Positions 1-11,297 of a DNA stretch of 64,000 nt are shown here, piece by piece (the stretch's first letter is position 1; the number at the start of each line of letters is the position of its first letter). Both the position numbers and the translations under genes were made by a program. Origin of the DNA: Branchiostoma belcheri (lineage: Eukaryota; Chordata; Leptocardii; Amphioxiformes; Branchiostomatidae); NCBI RefSeq assembly GCF_001625305.1, contig NW_017802947.1, forward strand, positions 523,598 to 587,597. The letters are read 5' to 3'. The notes below the pieces were generated by a model. The model did not search any database. It had not been told where the DNA came from and saw only the letters and a program-made list of their open reading frames with translations.

Positions 1-329
1 CATACTGGAAGTTCAATGAAGGTGAACATCGCTAAACATAATTTATTTAAATCATGTCCTAATTTGCATAATTCATGAGGGAATGCTAGAATAGCATTAA
101 TCTCTAAAGTGCATGTTTATGAAATCCTCATGAGAAACTTATGACTGGCTTACTTACTTAAACAAGCACCTCCATCAACAGTAACCAAAACAGATCATGA
201 TCATCACTCACATCAAAAGAGAATCACCTCGCCAGGGCGTGTTTTAAACGCCACTTTATTGAATTTGGCTTGAGTATGGTTGCATCCCATAATGCATTGC
301 AGTCTATTGGGATTTAATCTCTGTCCCAG
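1..329 (+). other. Intron sequence upstream of first visible exon of gene 1
   Basis: No coding exon is recognisable here. By comparison with the other copies this is the intron between exons 3 and 4, and it ends in a pyrimidine-rich acceptor (ctctgtcccag) just before position 330. Exons 1-3 of gene 1 must lie outside the window. Confidence 0.6.
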
Positions 330-3300
330 GTGGTGATAGATCTCGTTCCCGAGACTGTCGTGTACGTGAAGAAGTTCCAGGGTCATTCACCCCGGGTCGG
401 CTTTATCGCTGACAAGGAGGCCAAAAACTTCTTCAAGACGCTTTCAGACAACAACGAGCCGTTCCTTGGGGACGGTGACTACTACTATGTTGCACAATAC
501 GACAGGTAAAACAATCAAACAAACAAATAAACAAATTCAATATGACAGTCGCAATTCTACATCGGGCTTATGCAGATACTCACCATTGTAGTTTGCTATG
601 AAAATATCTGTGCACAATAAGATATTTATATACTCGTACAAGCAGTCACAATTTGGTATTTTAGACTCGTTGCTTTGCTGTATGTATGACTTGGCGTTGC
701 TGTGAAAACGGATAATACCATATCAATAGGTTAATTCTGCAAGGCCTTTTCTTTGTAGTCGTTCACAAGTTTATAGAATTTGAAGTTTCTTTTTGAAACA
801 AAATGTATCCACAAAAGGTTCACAATGAAGTAATATGAAGCACTGTCTACGACTCACACTGAGAGCGAGTGAGTCTACAGCACACATTGTATCATATCAT
901 GGATAACATGCCGTTTGCATTGACATTTTTGCATTTTACCTACAGTAAGAGCGCCTCGTCCGGCCCTAAAACGTACAACGAGATCTGGGTCTTTGCTCTT
1001 AACGAGAGACTGTTCAGGGTTCACGAGTTCAACGACCATGCCGAACAGGCGTTCCCGACATGTCTGCAGAAGGACGACGACAGGCTGAGGTCGTGGCACA
1101 TGTTGGACCAGGCCGACATCCCTGTACAGGCTCTGGCACGGAAGCAGTGTTCTCAGACATTCTGCAAACGTATGTGTGTGGTACTTGCTACTACTTGTTA
1201 GCCTGGGTTCCATCCTGGTTAGTTTACGTCCGCTCCCACAGTCGCTACTGGTTGGCGGTAGCGACTGTGGGAGCGGACGTAAACTAACCAGGATGGAACC
1301 CAGGCTAACTACTTGTGTCTTTAAGAGGAGACATAAGTGATTTTGTGATTGAATTGGGTTACATAGTATGCCCTTTGCTTTCTTTTATCTTTCTAAGGCA
1401 ACATATTTCTCGCATTCAGTTTGAAGTTTCTGAACGCAAAGAACTTCCTCGTCTCTAATTCCATGTAAAGGCAGTAGAACAGATGCTGCATAAAGGCAGT
1501 CACATGTGGTACACATATTCGTACATTGTGCTGTTTATCGATGGTTATTTTCATGAAAAAAAATCCCTACTATAGCTACTACAGTCGTATGTGTCTTCAA
1601 TACAAAATCACTACTAACATACCCAACACCAGCAGTAGAAAAGTATATTCATTTGAATGCGGGTAGATGAATGCCAATGCTTTACGGCATTTCTAATAAA
1701 CTATTGCAGCACCAAAGCTGTGTCCAGAACCCGAAGTGAAGGAGGTGAAGGGAATAGACGACAAGACCATCACACTTAAGAAGTTCACAGATCTTCAGTA
1801 CACCAGCGTCAACCCTTACACCTGTCACTACGACACCGCTATCATAGCGGGTACAGAACCACTGGCGCAGCATCTGCAAAACACAGGTACTTCACAATGA
1901 TTTCCTTTCTCTTTTGCCTCTTATCAGAATGATTGAAAGCGTGGATATCATGAGGCCTGTCGCCACTCATATCCGATCCTCGATGCTCCAGACAAGATAC
2001 ATACACACTCCCCTTATACCAGTGCCACCCAAAACAATACTTCTGTCCTGAAAGTAAAAACACCAGTACCTTGCTTTGACTACGAATGGGTAAAAAGTAA
2101 ATATATTCTTTCAACGCATAAAACTTGTTAACCAACACAGAGGAACTTTCACGCCAAACGCCATCTAATCTCACGCACTGTAGGAGTCCCACCCTCTGAA
2201 GTCGCCATCCTATGCATCGGCTCAGTTGAAATTCGAGACGAGTTGGATGGGAAAGACGGCTGCCAGAAATTCTATCGCGTGTATGTTGCAAGAGGCGGTG
2301 CAAGTGGGAATAAAGACCAGGTGAGTGGAGCTTTAAATGAAAATGCCGAAATGCCAGAATGCTTCTATCTATATTTAACCTTGATTTTTAGAAGTCTGGT
2401 CTGGTTGATATCATAGAGATTTCGCTGTCGTTGCATCTAGATCTGCTACTCTTTGCAAAAAAACAACAACATAGGAATAACAGTCCAAGGTGTATTTTAT
2501 TCTAATGATGGGAAAGCTCTAAATATAGGGAAGAACAATGCTTGTGTGTAATTCATGTCTTTTTCTATCCCCTATTCTGCAGGACTTTCATGAACTTTTC
2601 CTGGATAATGCCGATGCTCACGGATTGAGGAGTCCAAAGACAAAAGAAGTTTATCATTTGAAGAAGAACCCCCAGATTCAGTAAGAGACAGTTATGTATA
2701 GATCTATTGCACCTGTCCAAAATATCAGAAATCCGTTTGCCTGTAGAGTTTTTAGTAATTTCAAAGTATCTGTAGTTGTCATTTCAGTATGAAGCCCAAC
2801 ATCAACCAGTAAAGCATTGCCAAGGTGATGTTTTGTTACACCTGTATAATGACAATGAAAATGACAATTAAGTTAATTGCATATTCATGTCCCAGTGGGG
2901 CTAAATGCACTACTTTAGTTACCAATGAGGATTAGGGAAAACTATGCTATTTCTATATATATCTAAACTGTACTTCTCTCTTCTTGACACATTTGTATAC
3001 GAATTTACAGAGTTTGTCTGATGCATCATAGTGAACCAAAGACATTACATGTAGGAAAATGTCATCCTTTCTTAGATGTACATATTTTTGTTGTAACTGT
3101 ATTTTATAAAAGATATTGTGTAAATCGCATTACAGTGGGCACTCTAGTCTACAAAAAAATTGACCTTCGTTTTCTAAACTATTCATATTACAAAATATAA
3201 TATATTTTGCTATTTTTATGCACCACCACAGATACTTCTATCACAAGTGCATGGGCGGCAACATGTACTACGAACCAGCCACCACCACTGCAACAGCGAA

Positions 3301-6300
3301 CGTGCTCGTGGACAGGCTCAAGGAGGAGAAGAAGTGCTTTCTGGGTGATCACATTGGAGTGTGGGAACATCATCCACAATCTAGGCTGTTCGACCGTTTC
3401 AATGAGGTACGATGATTTTTATCAGCTTTCATTTTGCATTTCATCTGTTTTATGTGAAAAACAGTCGTGCAAAACCCTTGATAAAGTCAATGGCATTTTT
3501 TCACAAAAATGTTCACAAATATGTTTCATGACATCTGAACCAATTTTATCACAATACAGGGCAACATTGCACTTCTGAACCCATATGGCACACAATTCTA
3601 TTCTATCGGCTATAAATCGAAGATAAATTTGAATATTTGGAGAAAAAAAATTAAGAAAGAGAACAAAAGACAAGGGCACAAGTTTCGTATAAGACATCAC
3701 AAATTTGATTAGAGCTAAGGTATGGTGAGCCCGAGCGATAGACTATAAAAATGACACGAATTGTTTCCAGCTTTCCATAGATGCCGACCTGGACTGTAGT
3801 GACCAGGAAGGCCGTCCGGAGTTCACCTTCCACCTCCCGCTGAGTAAGAACTACAACCGGCACGAGCCGAAGCCTGTGTTCGGGGACCGCTGTACCACGT
3901 ACGAGTGTCCCAACATGTCCGTCGCCATGAGGGTTGAGAACAACCTCAGGCTCATGAAACACCCAGCAGGTAGCCTTGATGATGATAATGATCATGTTTG
4001 GTATTAAATGTCGATGAATGTTAGACCTCAAGGTAATGAGACAACTGGATAGATGTTGAAAATTTTCAAACGTTTCAAGTAGCACCCACTCCTTTTCGTC
4101 TGTTACTATTGGAATCTGTGGTTGAAGTGGTATGTCTTTAAAAAACTATTTGTGTTCACCTTATTTACACGTCAATTCATAGCTTTTGGATAGATAACTG
4201 TTCAGATACAGATTCGTCGAGGGAAAGCCTTGTCTTCCTTTTACTCGCTACAGTTGTCCAAGTTTCTTTTGGATGAGATCTAGATCTTTTTGTAATCGAA
4301 AACTGAAAATCTATCATCCCTCTCATCCTTCATAGCATTCTCACCTGTAGTAGAAGTGCATTAAGTAGTAGGTACATGTACCTGCTCAAGGCATTAGTCA
4401 ATCTACAGCATCTAATTGAGTAGTTAAATCCACTGCTTCTGTTGTTCCACAGCCACGTGGGTTTGCTCCAACAGCACGTCACTGTCCTGTTCTTACGAGC
4501 AGGCCTGGGAGAAGGCACTCCAGCCCATCCTGTCATACATCAACGGCAAGAACGAGGACAACGTCAGGATGCAGATGACAAAACCCTTGTATGGGCAGGT
4601 CAGACAATTTTTTATTTATTTTCATTTCTTCCGTCATTTCCAAGGGTTTCCCAGCTCAGTGGTTAACACTGCTTTATAATAGGGCTCTTCGGCATACATA
4701 GATGACATACATGTAGATCTACGGGTATCAATCTAACCTCTGTTGCATGAAGCTGGGAATGCATGTCAACAAGTAAGTAAGTAACTCTTCAAGACTTCAA
4801 GGTATTCCTTTTTGCAGGGTTACAGTGGAGACCATGAATGTGTGAGACTGTTCACGATGTGCATGATGCTGCCGAAGGAGTACGAGAACAACCCACCCAA
4901 GCCTGTCGATGACCTGGTATGTACATTTTTTTTGTCTCCCATGGTAAAGATAGGATCATAGGTGCATATGTATCATTCTTAATATAATTTACAGCCATAA
5001 AAGAGCTTTGCTTAAATTTTTCTATATCACTGTTTATAACTGATGCCATGACTTTCCTTACCTTTGCAAATGTTTGTGATAATACGACTCTGACTGCAAC
5101 TATATGGTACTAACTGCTTGACAAATACGTTCACCGACGCATGGCAATCCAATCGATGTGTGTTTTCTAGCTGACCTACAAACGCAAACCGCAAACGCAA
5201 ACGCAAACTCTTTCATTGAAAAGGTTCCATTGACCTTTTCAGTACAAGAGTAGATGTTCACATTGACTATACCACGCCCTTGTTGTTTATTATTTTAGGT
5301 TGACTTTAGGACAGGAGATAAGGAAAGTTACTGGTACCAGTCGACATTTGTGGGCAAGCCTACTGCAGATGTGCTCAACAAGCACCTGACTCGGATGACG
5401 AAGCAGCTTGACGAACTCAAGACCTTTGGAGTGAACTATACAACAGAGGTATGTAGACATATTTTCATCTTTGATTTCGTAGAATACAGGATTCGAAGAC
5501 CACATCACCAATAGTGACGGTATTTTCGAAGAAAGATGGAGAATAACAGTAGTGTATCTTTATGCTGATGCCTTCCAAACATTTTCATAGTTAAATGTTC
5601 CATCACAAGTTAAAATTTTATATATTAAATAAAGAAATCTTTTATTTACGTTTTAGATGATGCAATCTGTGCATGTGTTGATATTTGTTTCTTGATTTAG
5701 CACCTTTGGATTGGAGGCTACGACGATCCTGATGAGGAGGAAGGTCTGTACGAAATAATCATCGTAAATCAACAGGTATGTATCAATGACATTGATAATT
5801 AATCAGATGATTACTTTGTGTACGTCGATGAAGGTTAGACATCCAGGTAATACGATACGCCAAAAAACAGTTACTCAAGCAACTGGATATGATTTTGAAA
5901 ACGTCAGACGTTTCAGCTAGTATCCACTAGCTTTCGTCAGTGACTGAGAGACCAGAGGGGAAAGCAGGTTAATAAACACAACCTATTGATTGATATGCAA
6001 ATAAAGTGAAGACAAGTTTTTGGAAGTCGAAAAAGGAACAAAAGTCAGACAAGTCAAGACAAGATGATGCAAATTAGTCTGAAAGCTCCTGTTATACAGA
6101 ACTCGAGTCCACGGATATCTTAGACCGTGAAACACGCTGGTGGGAACGGGGTGTTAAAGAGGCAATATATGAAAGAATGTACAACCCCACCCTCAACAGG
6201 GAAGAGGGGCTACGGGTCGATCTTTCCGGCACTTGGGATTTAGCACTCCCAGCTCCGAGGACAGACAACACTTAAGCTCCTGTTCTGTATAACAGGAGCT

Positions 6301-9300
6301 TTCAGACTAATTTGCATCATCTTGTCTTGACTTGTCTGACTTTTGTTCCTTTTTCGACTTCCAAAAACTTGTCTTCACTTTATTTGCATATCAATCAATA
6401 GGTTGTGTTTATAAACCTGCTTTCCCCTCTGGTCTCTCAGTCACTGACGAAAGCTAGTGGATACTAGCTGAAACGTCTGACGTTTTCAAAATCATATCCA
6501 GTTGCTTGAGTAACTGTTTTTTGGCGGATTACTTTGTGTACTCCAATTGTGTTTACTGTTAGAACGACAATGGGACTTGAATACTTAGATGAAAGCCTAA
6601 TAGTATCTACATGAGATTAGCGTAGAAGTACATATTAATGTAAAACGTCTTTCTTTTGTTCCAGCATATTTACTGGAAGGTGAGTAGTTTTTTAAAACAA
6701 TTTTTCTGCATTTGTTTGTAAAGTACAAAAAAAACATCTCAGCGTCGCCAGGGTCTTTTTACGACCTATCTTGTTACGATTCTTCAACATTTTTTGTTGT
6801 GTGATTTTTCCAGAAACAAGCAGCACCACACTGTTAACACAGCGATAAAAACGATAACGGTAAAATCTTTGATTGAAACATGTAACAGGACAGTGAGAAG
6901 GTGGAAGATTCCGAGGATAAGGCAGAGGAGGGAGAGTATCCGGATGAAGAGGTCCTGGACCTGGTTCCAAAGGATTGCCGTTTGCCCACCTGTAATCCCG
7001 TCCAAGTCACCAAGAAGCACGACAACTACATAGAAATATACTTCCCCAAATGTGAGCACATTATTTCAACTTTCTTTACCAATTAACCTCTCAACATAAT
7101 AGTTTTAGCCACACTATAATCGTGGTTTATATGTATGTGTAGTAATTTTTTTGTATACTAGCATTACAAAATGTTGGCATGAGATGGCTCGCGTGCCTGA
7201 AATAAACCATAAGAAAATAAATCAAGAAAAAAATTGTAGCCCAATTATCTTTACCCTTTACAGCCAAGGGTGTCTGCCAGTATGTGAAAGGCTGTGGACA
7301 CGGGTCCCCCCGCCGAGCTCTCTTCCTGCCCGTCTACAAGTACTTCAACGGAAACAACCAGGAGAAGGAGACGATTGGAGACATTAAGGACCCCATGGTT
7401 TTCCAGGTAATGAAAAAATAAGATTAAAGTTCTACTTGAGAACTTTCTACATTTTGAGCATTTTGTACGTCGTTTCTGTTCAGTTTTATAAAGGGAATAG
7501 ATTCCGGTGTTGAGCCAAATCCTTGAGCTGCAACATACGTGAGAGGTCAGGTGTTTAGGGTTAGGGTTAGGGTTGGTATTAGAGTTAGGGTTAGGTATGA
7601 GATCATTGTTCAAGGGTTAGACCTACGATCAGGGTTTAGTCTCCCACATGACGACCGACCCCCTCCCACCCCTTGTCTTATATTGATTGGAAAGCCCCAA
7701 CTAGTGCCGGAGCCATGTATTTGGCCTGACACCGAGTCCGTGAATAACGTAGATTCTACCCCTGCGCAATTTACCCGGGTATGGCCTCCATTTTAATTTT
7801 GATGATTTTTTTTCTATGTTTATTTACTAAAAGGTAAAGATCTACTCCCCTGAAGAGGAACTGGCCGGTGTTGAGGCATGTGAGCGTGAGTTCCAACTCT
7901 GCGCATCGCTGCCTTCTGCCTACGCGGACAAGGACATTCCAAAACCAAACGGAGAGAATGTGAGGCAACTCTTATCGATATTTCGTGCAGTGATACATAA
8001 TACCGTTTTGATCTCTTTTGAGCAGACACTGAAGTATGGAACTAGGCTGTTGGCTGATGTGTCATTGATTACTATATAGAAGTTTTACTATATATCGGTA
8101 CACAATTTGCTAGCACTATTAAGATTAGTTCTAGACCCTAAGTTACATAACATCATAATTTATGGTTCCTTTTAAGCTAACATTTACCAAATCAAGGGAC
8201 TTCATACTTCAAATCTAAGGATAGAAAAATGATCGGAAAGAAATTTCTGCACGTAATCTGCAACGCGATTCTGCACGTAATTTGCATACAATTTGCATAC
8301 TGGTTGAAATTTGCACCATCATTTACAACACAGATGGCGACATTTGACGCCGGGGATGGAGCTCACGGTTACGCCATCGGTGTGAAGGGGTCTTTCAACA
8401 GTATCGACATCCCTGCCACAACCATCCGGCTCATACAGACACTGAACGCCGAGAAGGTCAAGTACAGCCAGGTAAGAACTGATCAGTTCTAGCTTTTTTA
8501 ACGAAACGTGGTCAATCGGTAAGTCTATTGGCCAAATACTACATGTACATGGCACCATGGAAATAAAAAAGATTATACATGTACATATGCAAACTCACAA
8601 TACATACAGCAAATAAGTATGTTTTTAAAATCTATATCTTTCAAGCTTAATGAAAATCTTTCAAGATTTCAACAACATTTTTTTCTCTGTATGAAAAGTC
8701 TAAAAGTTTATTCCGATCCATGGTTATCACAACATAAAAATAATCACAATCTGATTTATCGATTGTTTGCTGAAACAGTTGTTATTGTTATTTGTTTGTT
8801 TGTTTCTGTTTACACACCAGGACTGGTTGCTGATATTCGCACACATGGATGACTTCCCCAAAAAGGAGGAGGACAAGACAGTCTACTTTGCCTTCCTCCA
8901 GGACCAGGCCATGACGGATGGAGGTATGTCTGAAGAGTTTTTAAAGCATCAATGCTAATTTGATTTTTGAAACCTGTAACTTTAGAACAAATTTGATACG
9001 ACATGAAAGTTGTATGGTGCACTAGCCCTGCCCTGTACCAAAAGCGTAATCTTATATTTTATAATCTGATGGACAAACTCTGAACAACAATCAAGCAAGA
9101 GGCCTGATAGAGAATGTAGGCAGGCAAATGTGGGTTTGTATGGCGTAATGGCAGAGCATTTGGCTCAGAAGCAAGAGGTCCCGGGTTTGAGTCCTGCCAA
9201 GTCACCAACCTTGTGCCCTTGGGAAAGGCACTTTACACGACTTTCCTCACGTCACTCAGGTGAAAATGAGTATGCCAGAATGGTCATTATCATGATCATG

Positions 9301-9460
9301 GGCCCAAACCAAACCAACTGCAGGTCTACTCTAGCCCAAGGCAGGCAAATATAAGAATCCAAAGGTCAAGATAAATCTGTATAGTATATTTATGGGGCAA
9401 TCTCTGTTATAATTTTATCATTGTTTTCATCTTACAGTACATCCCACTGATGGCGAGTAA
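330..9460 (+). CDS. Gene 1: tandem four-SOUL-domain (HEBP-like) protein, 5' partial
   Basis: Inferred heme/porphyrin-binding-family protein, secreted by analogy with its neighbours. Exons (GT-AG): 330-505, 946-1169, 1710-1886, 2184-2320, 2583-2680, 3232-3406, 3771-3969, 4453-4598, 4818-4916, 5299-5448, 5701-5775, possible micro-exon 6665-6679, 6889-7051, 7264-7406, 7834-7959, 8334-8471, 8821-8923 and 9438-9460. Together they give 788 codons plus a TAA stop at 9458-9460. Domain 1 lacks its N-terminal half, which is outside the window, but keeps the VYVKKFQG strand and the NEIWVFALNE end typical of SOUL domains. Domain 2 spans the exons from 1710 to about 3800, domain 3 from about 3880 to 5775 (NGKNED...MTKPLYG, NPPKPVDD, GGYDDPDEE), and domain 4 from 6889 to 8923. 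The last exon encodes a very short tail (VHPTDGE) that lacks the SNETEN motif of genes 2-5. The frame is open throughout. It is clearly diverged from genes 2-5 and less so than gene 6. The SOUL assignment is firm; ligand and function are inferred. Confidence 0.85.
1198..1308. mobile_element. Perfect fold-back element (MITE-like) with target duplication
   Basis: The two arms, about 50 bp each, are perfect inverted repeats around a 9-base loop (tggttggcg, 1249-1257). The ends read TTAGCCTGG...CCAGGCTAA. The heptamer ctacttg flanks the element on both sides (1191-1197 and 1309-1315), as expected of a target-site duplication. It sits in gene 1 intron 5, about 30 bases after the donor at 1170. No coding capacity is present. 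The lack of arm divergence suggests a recent insertion or arm homogenisation. The transposon superfamily is not assigned. Confidence 0.75.
4007..4110 (+). mobile_element. Diverged terminal fragment of a Penelope-like element
   Basis: Wording such as gtcgatgaatgttagacctc, caactggatag and caaacgtttcaagtagcacccact matches, with differences, the terminal arm seen at about 5825-5945 of the larger element in intron 14. It is a fragment in gene 1 intron 10 with no coding sequence. Confidence 0.45.
5858..6526 (+). mobile_element. Penelope-like retroelement fragment with 244-bp inverted arms
   Basis: The left arm 5858-6101 and right arm 6283-6526 are almost perfect reverse complements over 244 bases. 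The 181 bases between them encode the C-terminal end of a retroelement protein. Penelope-like elements are known for terminal repeats that can lie in inverted orientation, which fits this arrangement. It lies in gene 1 intron 14 (5776-6664), in the sense direction of the gene. The unit is far too short to be autonomous. Confidence 0.7.
6102..6275 (+). pseudogene. C-terminal remnant of Penelope-like element endonuclease region
   Basis: An open frame of 57 codons ends in TAA at 6273-6275 and contains the stretch GVKEAIYERMYNPTLNREEG. This ending (conserved KEAIY, then PTLNR) is typical of the GIY-YIG endonuclease end of Penelope-like elements. The reverse transcriptase and the rest of the endonuclease are missing, so it is a dead fragment enclosed by the inverted arms. 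Confidence 0.65.
6665..6679 (+). other. Possible 15-nt micro-exon of gene 1
   Basis: Five codons (HIYWK) sit between a strong acceptor (ttcttttgttccag) and a consensus donor (gtgagt). The phase is 0-0, so including or skipping it keeps the frame between exons 5701-5775 and 6889-7051. The other copies show no counterpart. It may be a real alternatively used exon or a chance pair of splice sites. Confidence 0.45.
7555..7595 (+). repeat. Interstitial telomere-like TTAGGG repeats
   Basis: About five to six imperfect TTAGGG hexamers (aggg ttaggg ttaggg ttggtattagag ttaggg ttagg) lie in gene 1 intron 16. The tract is short and internal to a gene, so it is not a chromosome end. Confidence 0.8.
9130..9339 (+). 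mobile_element. tRNA-derived SINE with 11-bp target-site duplication
   Basis: The head carries a pol III A-box-like stretch (tggcgtaatggcagag) and a B-box-like stretch (gggtttgagtcc). A conserved body follows (cccttgggaaaggcactttacacgactttcctcac). The 11-mer ggcaggcaaat flanks it at 9119-9129 and 9340-9350, marking a retroposition target duplication. It sits in gene 1 intron 19. It is not a functional tRNA, because the acceptor stem does not pair and there is no discrete 3' end. Confidence 0.75.
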
Positions 9461-9765
9461 GAGGGGAGAGATCGGAAAACTGCCACGAAAGAATACATGG
9501 GATGGAATTCTCGAACAAAGTCGGTGATACATGGGACAATTAAAATCGTAATTTGTGCACTTGAAACTGCTTTTGCAGTCCGAGTCAGAGTCAAGCATAG
9601 TTAATCAAAACCCTGAGGCGTCATGAAAAGGATGGCGTAATTGATCTGGCAGAAGATAGATTGCTCGGTAAAAATGAGACAACGACTCTTACCATAGCTG
9701 GCGATAACGGTGACCGTTACATATACAGGACCTTCCTAATGTATGGAATTTACTACGTTTAGTTG

Positions 9766-9771
9766 AATAAA
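9766..9771 (+). terminator. Polyadenylation signal of gene 1
   Basis: AATAAA lies 306 bases after the gene 1 stop codon, within an otherwise non-coding AT-rich stretch. Confidence 0.6.
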
Positions 9772-10552
9772 TGAATCTGACTAATATAACCAGAGTTTGG
9801 GTATTTAGTTATCACTGAAGTCTAGTTGAATGAGCACATTAAATATCTTCACATACCAGAATACAATAAGCTTGTTTTTCATCCGTGCAACTTCTTTCAA
9901 TAGAGAGATTGAATTTTTTATTGGTATTTCGAAATACAAAAACATGTACAGACAAGACATGAACAAAGCAAAAAGTAATAACGTAATGGTAACAGAGAAA
10001 TAATCCACGGATCCAAAAATACAATGGAGATAAAAAAAGGATAACAGCAGGGAAAAAAAACTCGAAATAATAGTACTTGATCTACTATAATGCAGATGAC
10101 AAAACAATATGAATATACAGTAAGATGAAACTTGAAATAATAGCAACCAAAGTCAATAATATATATATATATATGTAAATCAGCTAATTAGGCAACAACA
10201 GGGGAGACAGTAAGAAGAAGAAAATAATTGCAACAAATTCCATAATTTGAAACGTAAATAACACAATATCAACAACAGATAGATTGAATTTTTTCCTTAG
10301 TAGGATATCCTGTGAAAGACTCGTACTGTATGAGCTCTAGCGATTGACCCTACTTAAGTGTTTCAATATAGGTATCAACGCATTTGAGTTTAAAGTTCGC
10401 GTACAAGAGCGGGCGATAAATTGCTGACAGACTTTGTGCTATTTTAAAGAGCGCGTATAATGACCAAAGGGCGAGGATTGTTTTCGTGTATTTGAGGTCA
10501 ATCGTCTGACATTGGACTAATAGCACATATGTATTGAACGTTGCTCCAAGAC

Positions 10553-10570
10553 TGTGCAAACAGTCACAAG
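10553..10570 (+). promoter_or_regulatory. Conserved upstream motif, gene 2 copy
   Basis: The sequence tgtgcaaacagtcacaag is found about 740 bases upstream of the gene 2 start codon. Nearly identical copies lie 600-690 bases upstream of genes 3, 4 and 5. The role is unknown; it could be an enhancer or promoter element, part of a 5' leader, or passive shared ancestry. Confidence 0.45.
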
Positions 10571-11030
10571 ATCTCCAAAACTTGCACGGATAACATTCAA
10601 CACAGCAGTGACTGACCGGTTGTGCTGGACAGGACTGTGAAGGTTTTGTTGTAGTTAATTTGCATCTTTTGATGTTGAATTATGACTTATTCATTATGAT
10701 TTTCCCAATCATTATTTGGTAAATATAACGCATCAGAGTATGATAATCAAATTATAAGTGTAGTTTTCCTGTTGATTCGTCTAGAGTGGGCACGAATTCA
10801 ACCAACAGTTCCAGTATCAGATTGCGATCATAATTGTATTTATGATAAATTTTTACTAGTACACCATCCTCTGAAAATTTGGTGGTCATAGAATATACCG
10901 TTCGCGAGTTCCCCCCCCCGTCCCACGAATCCCCAAAAAGCCCGGTCTATATAGATAGGGTTAACTTCATCAGGGGTTACTTAACGCGACTGAATATGTA
11001 CGCAGCGGTGAATACCTTGTGCGCATGCCC

Positions 11031-11038
11031 TGACGTCA
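11031..11038. promoter_or_regulatory. CRE-like palindrome upstream of gene 2
   Basis: TGACGTCA, the consensus site for CREB/ATF factors, lies 267 bases before the gene 2 ATG. I did not find it at the same place upstream of genes 3-5, so its importance is uncertain. Confidence 0.35.
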
Positions 11039-11297
11039 CCACATACCTTGCTTATTTGCATACTTGATAATACAGATCAAGTGTACTTGGTGTTTTTGAA
11101 CTTGGCCCTTAACTTGCCATGTCGCCTTCCGTTCATAAATTGCTGATCAAACCCAAACCATTGTCAATTGCATATTTTATATACCAAGGATTTCCTAATA
11201 CTTGAGGGAGTATTTGTATCAAAACCAGAAGTTTACAGTTATGATTCCTCGATGTTGATTATGTTCAATCATTTCATGTTTGATGATCTAGTTTAAC

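Larger units (their letters stand above)
9772..11297. other. Intergenic region between genes 1 and 2
   Basis: I see no gene here. An AT-rich stretch (about 9800-10300) holds a short (AT)n run at 10158-10175. The second half contains the upstream motif shared with genes 3-5 (10553-10570), a poly-C run near 10912, and a palindromic TGACGTCA near 11031. Long antisense open stretches in the AT-rich part are low-complexity and have no recognisable domain. Confidence 0.6.

Noticed and set aside
1842-2303. 153-codon antisense frame
   Set aside because: It is a shadow of exons 6-7 of gene 1 and the intron between them; the + strand frame matches the family.
9140-9210. Possible functional tRNA
   Set aside because: It has pol III box-like words only, no cloverleaf, and is enclosed by an 11-bp target duplication as part of a SINE.
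9805-10146. Antisense open frame of 113 codons, rich in hydrophobic residues
   Set aside because: It lies in AT-rich intergenic sequence, has no recognisable domain and is low in complexity; it looks like a chance frame.
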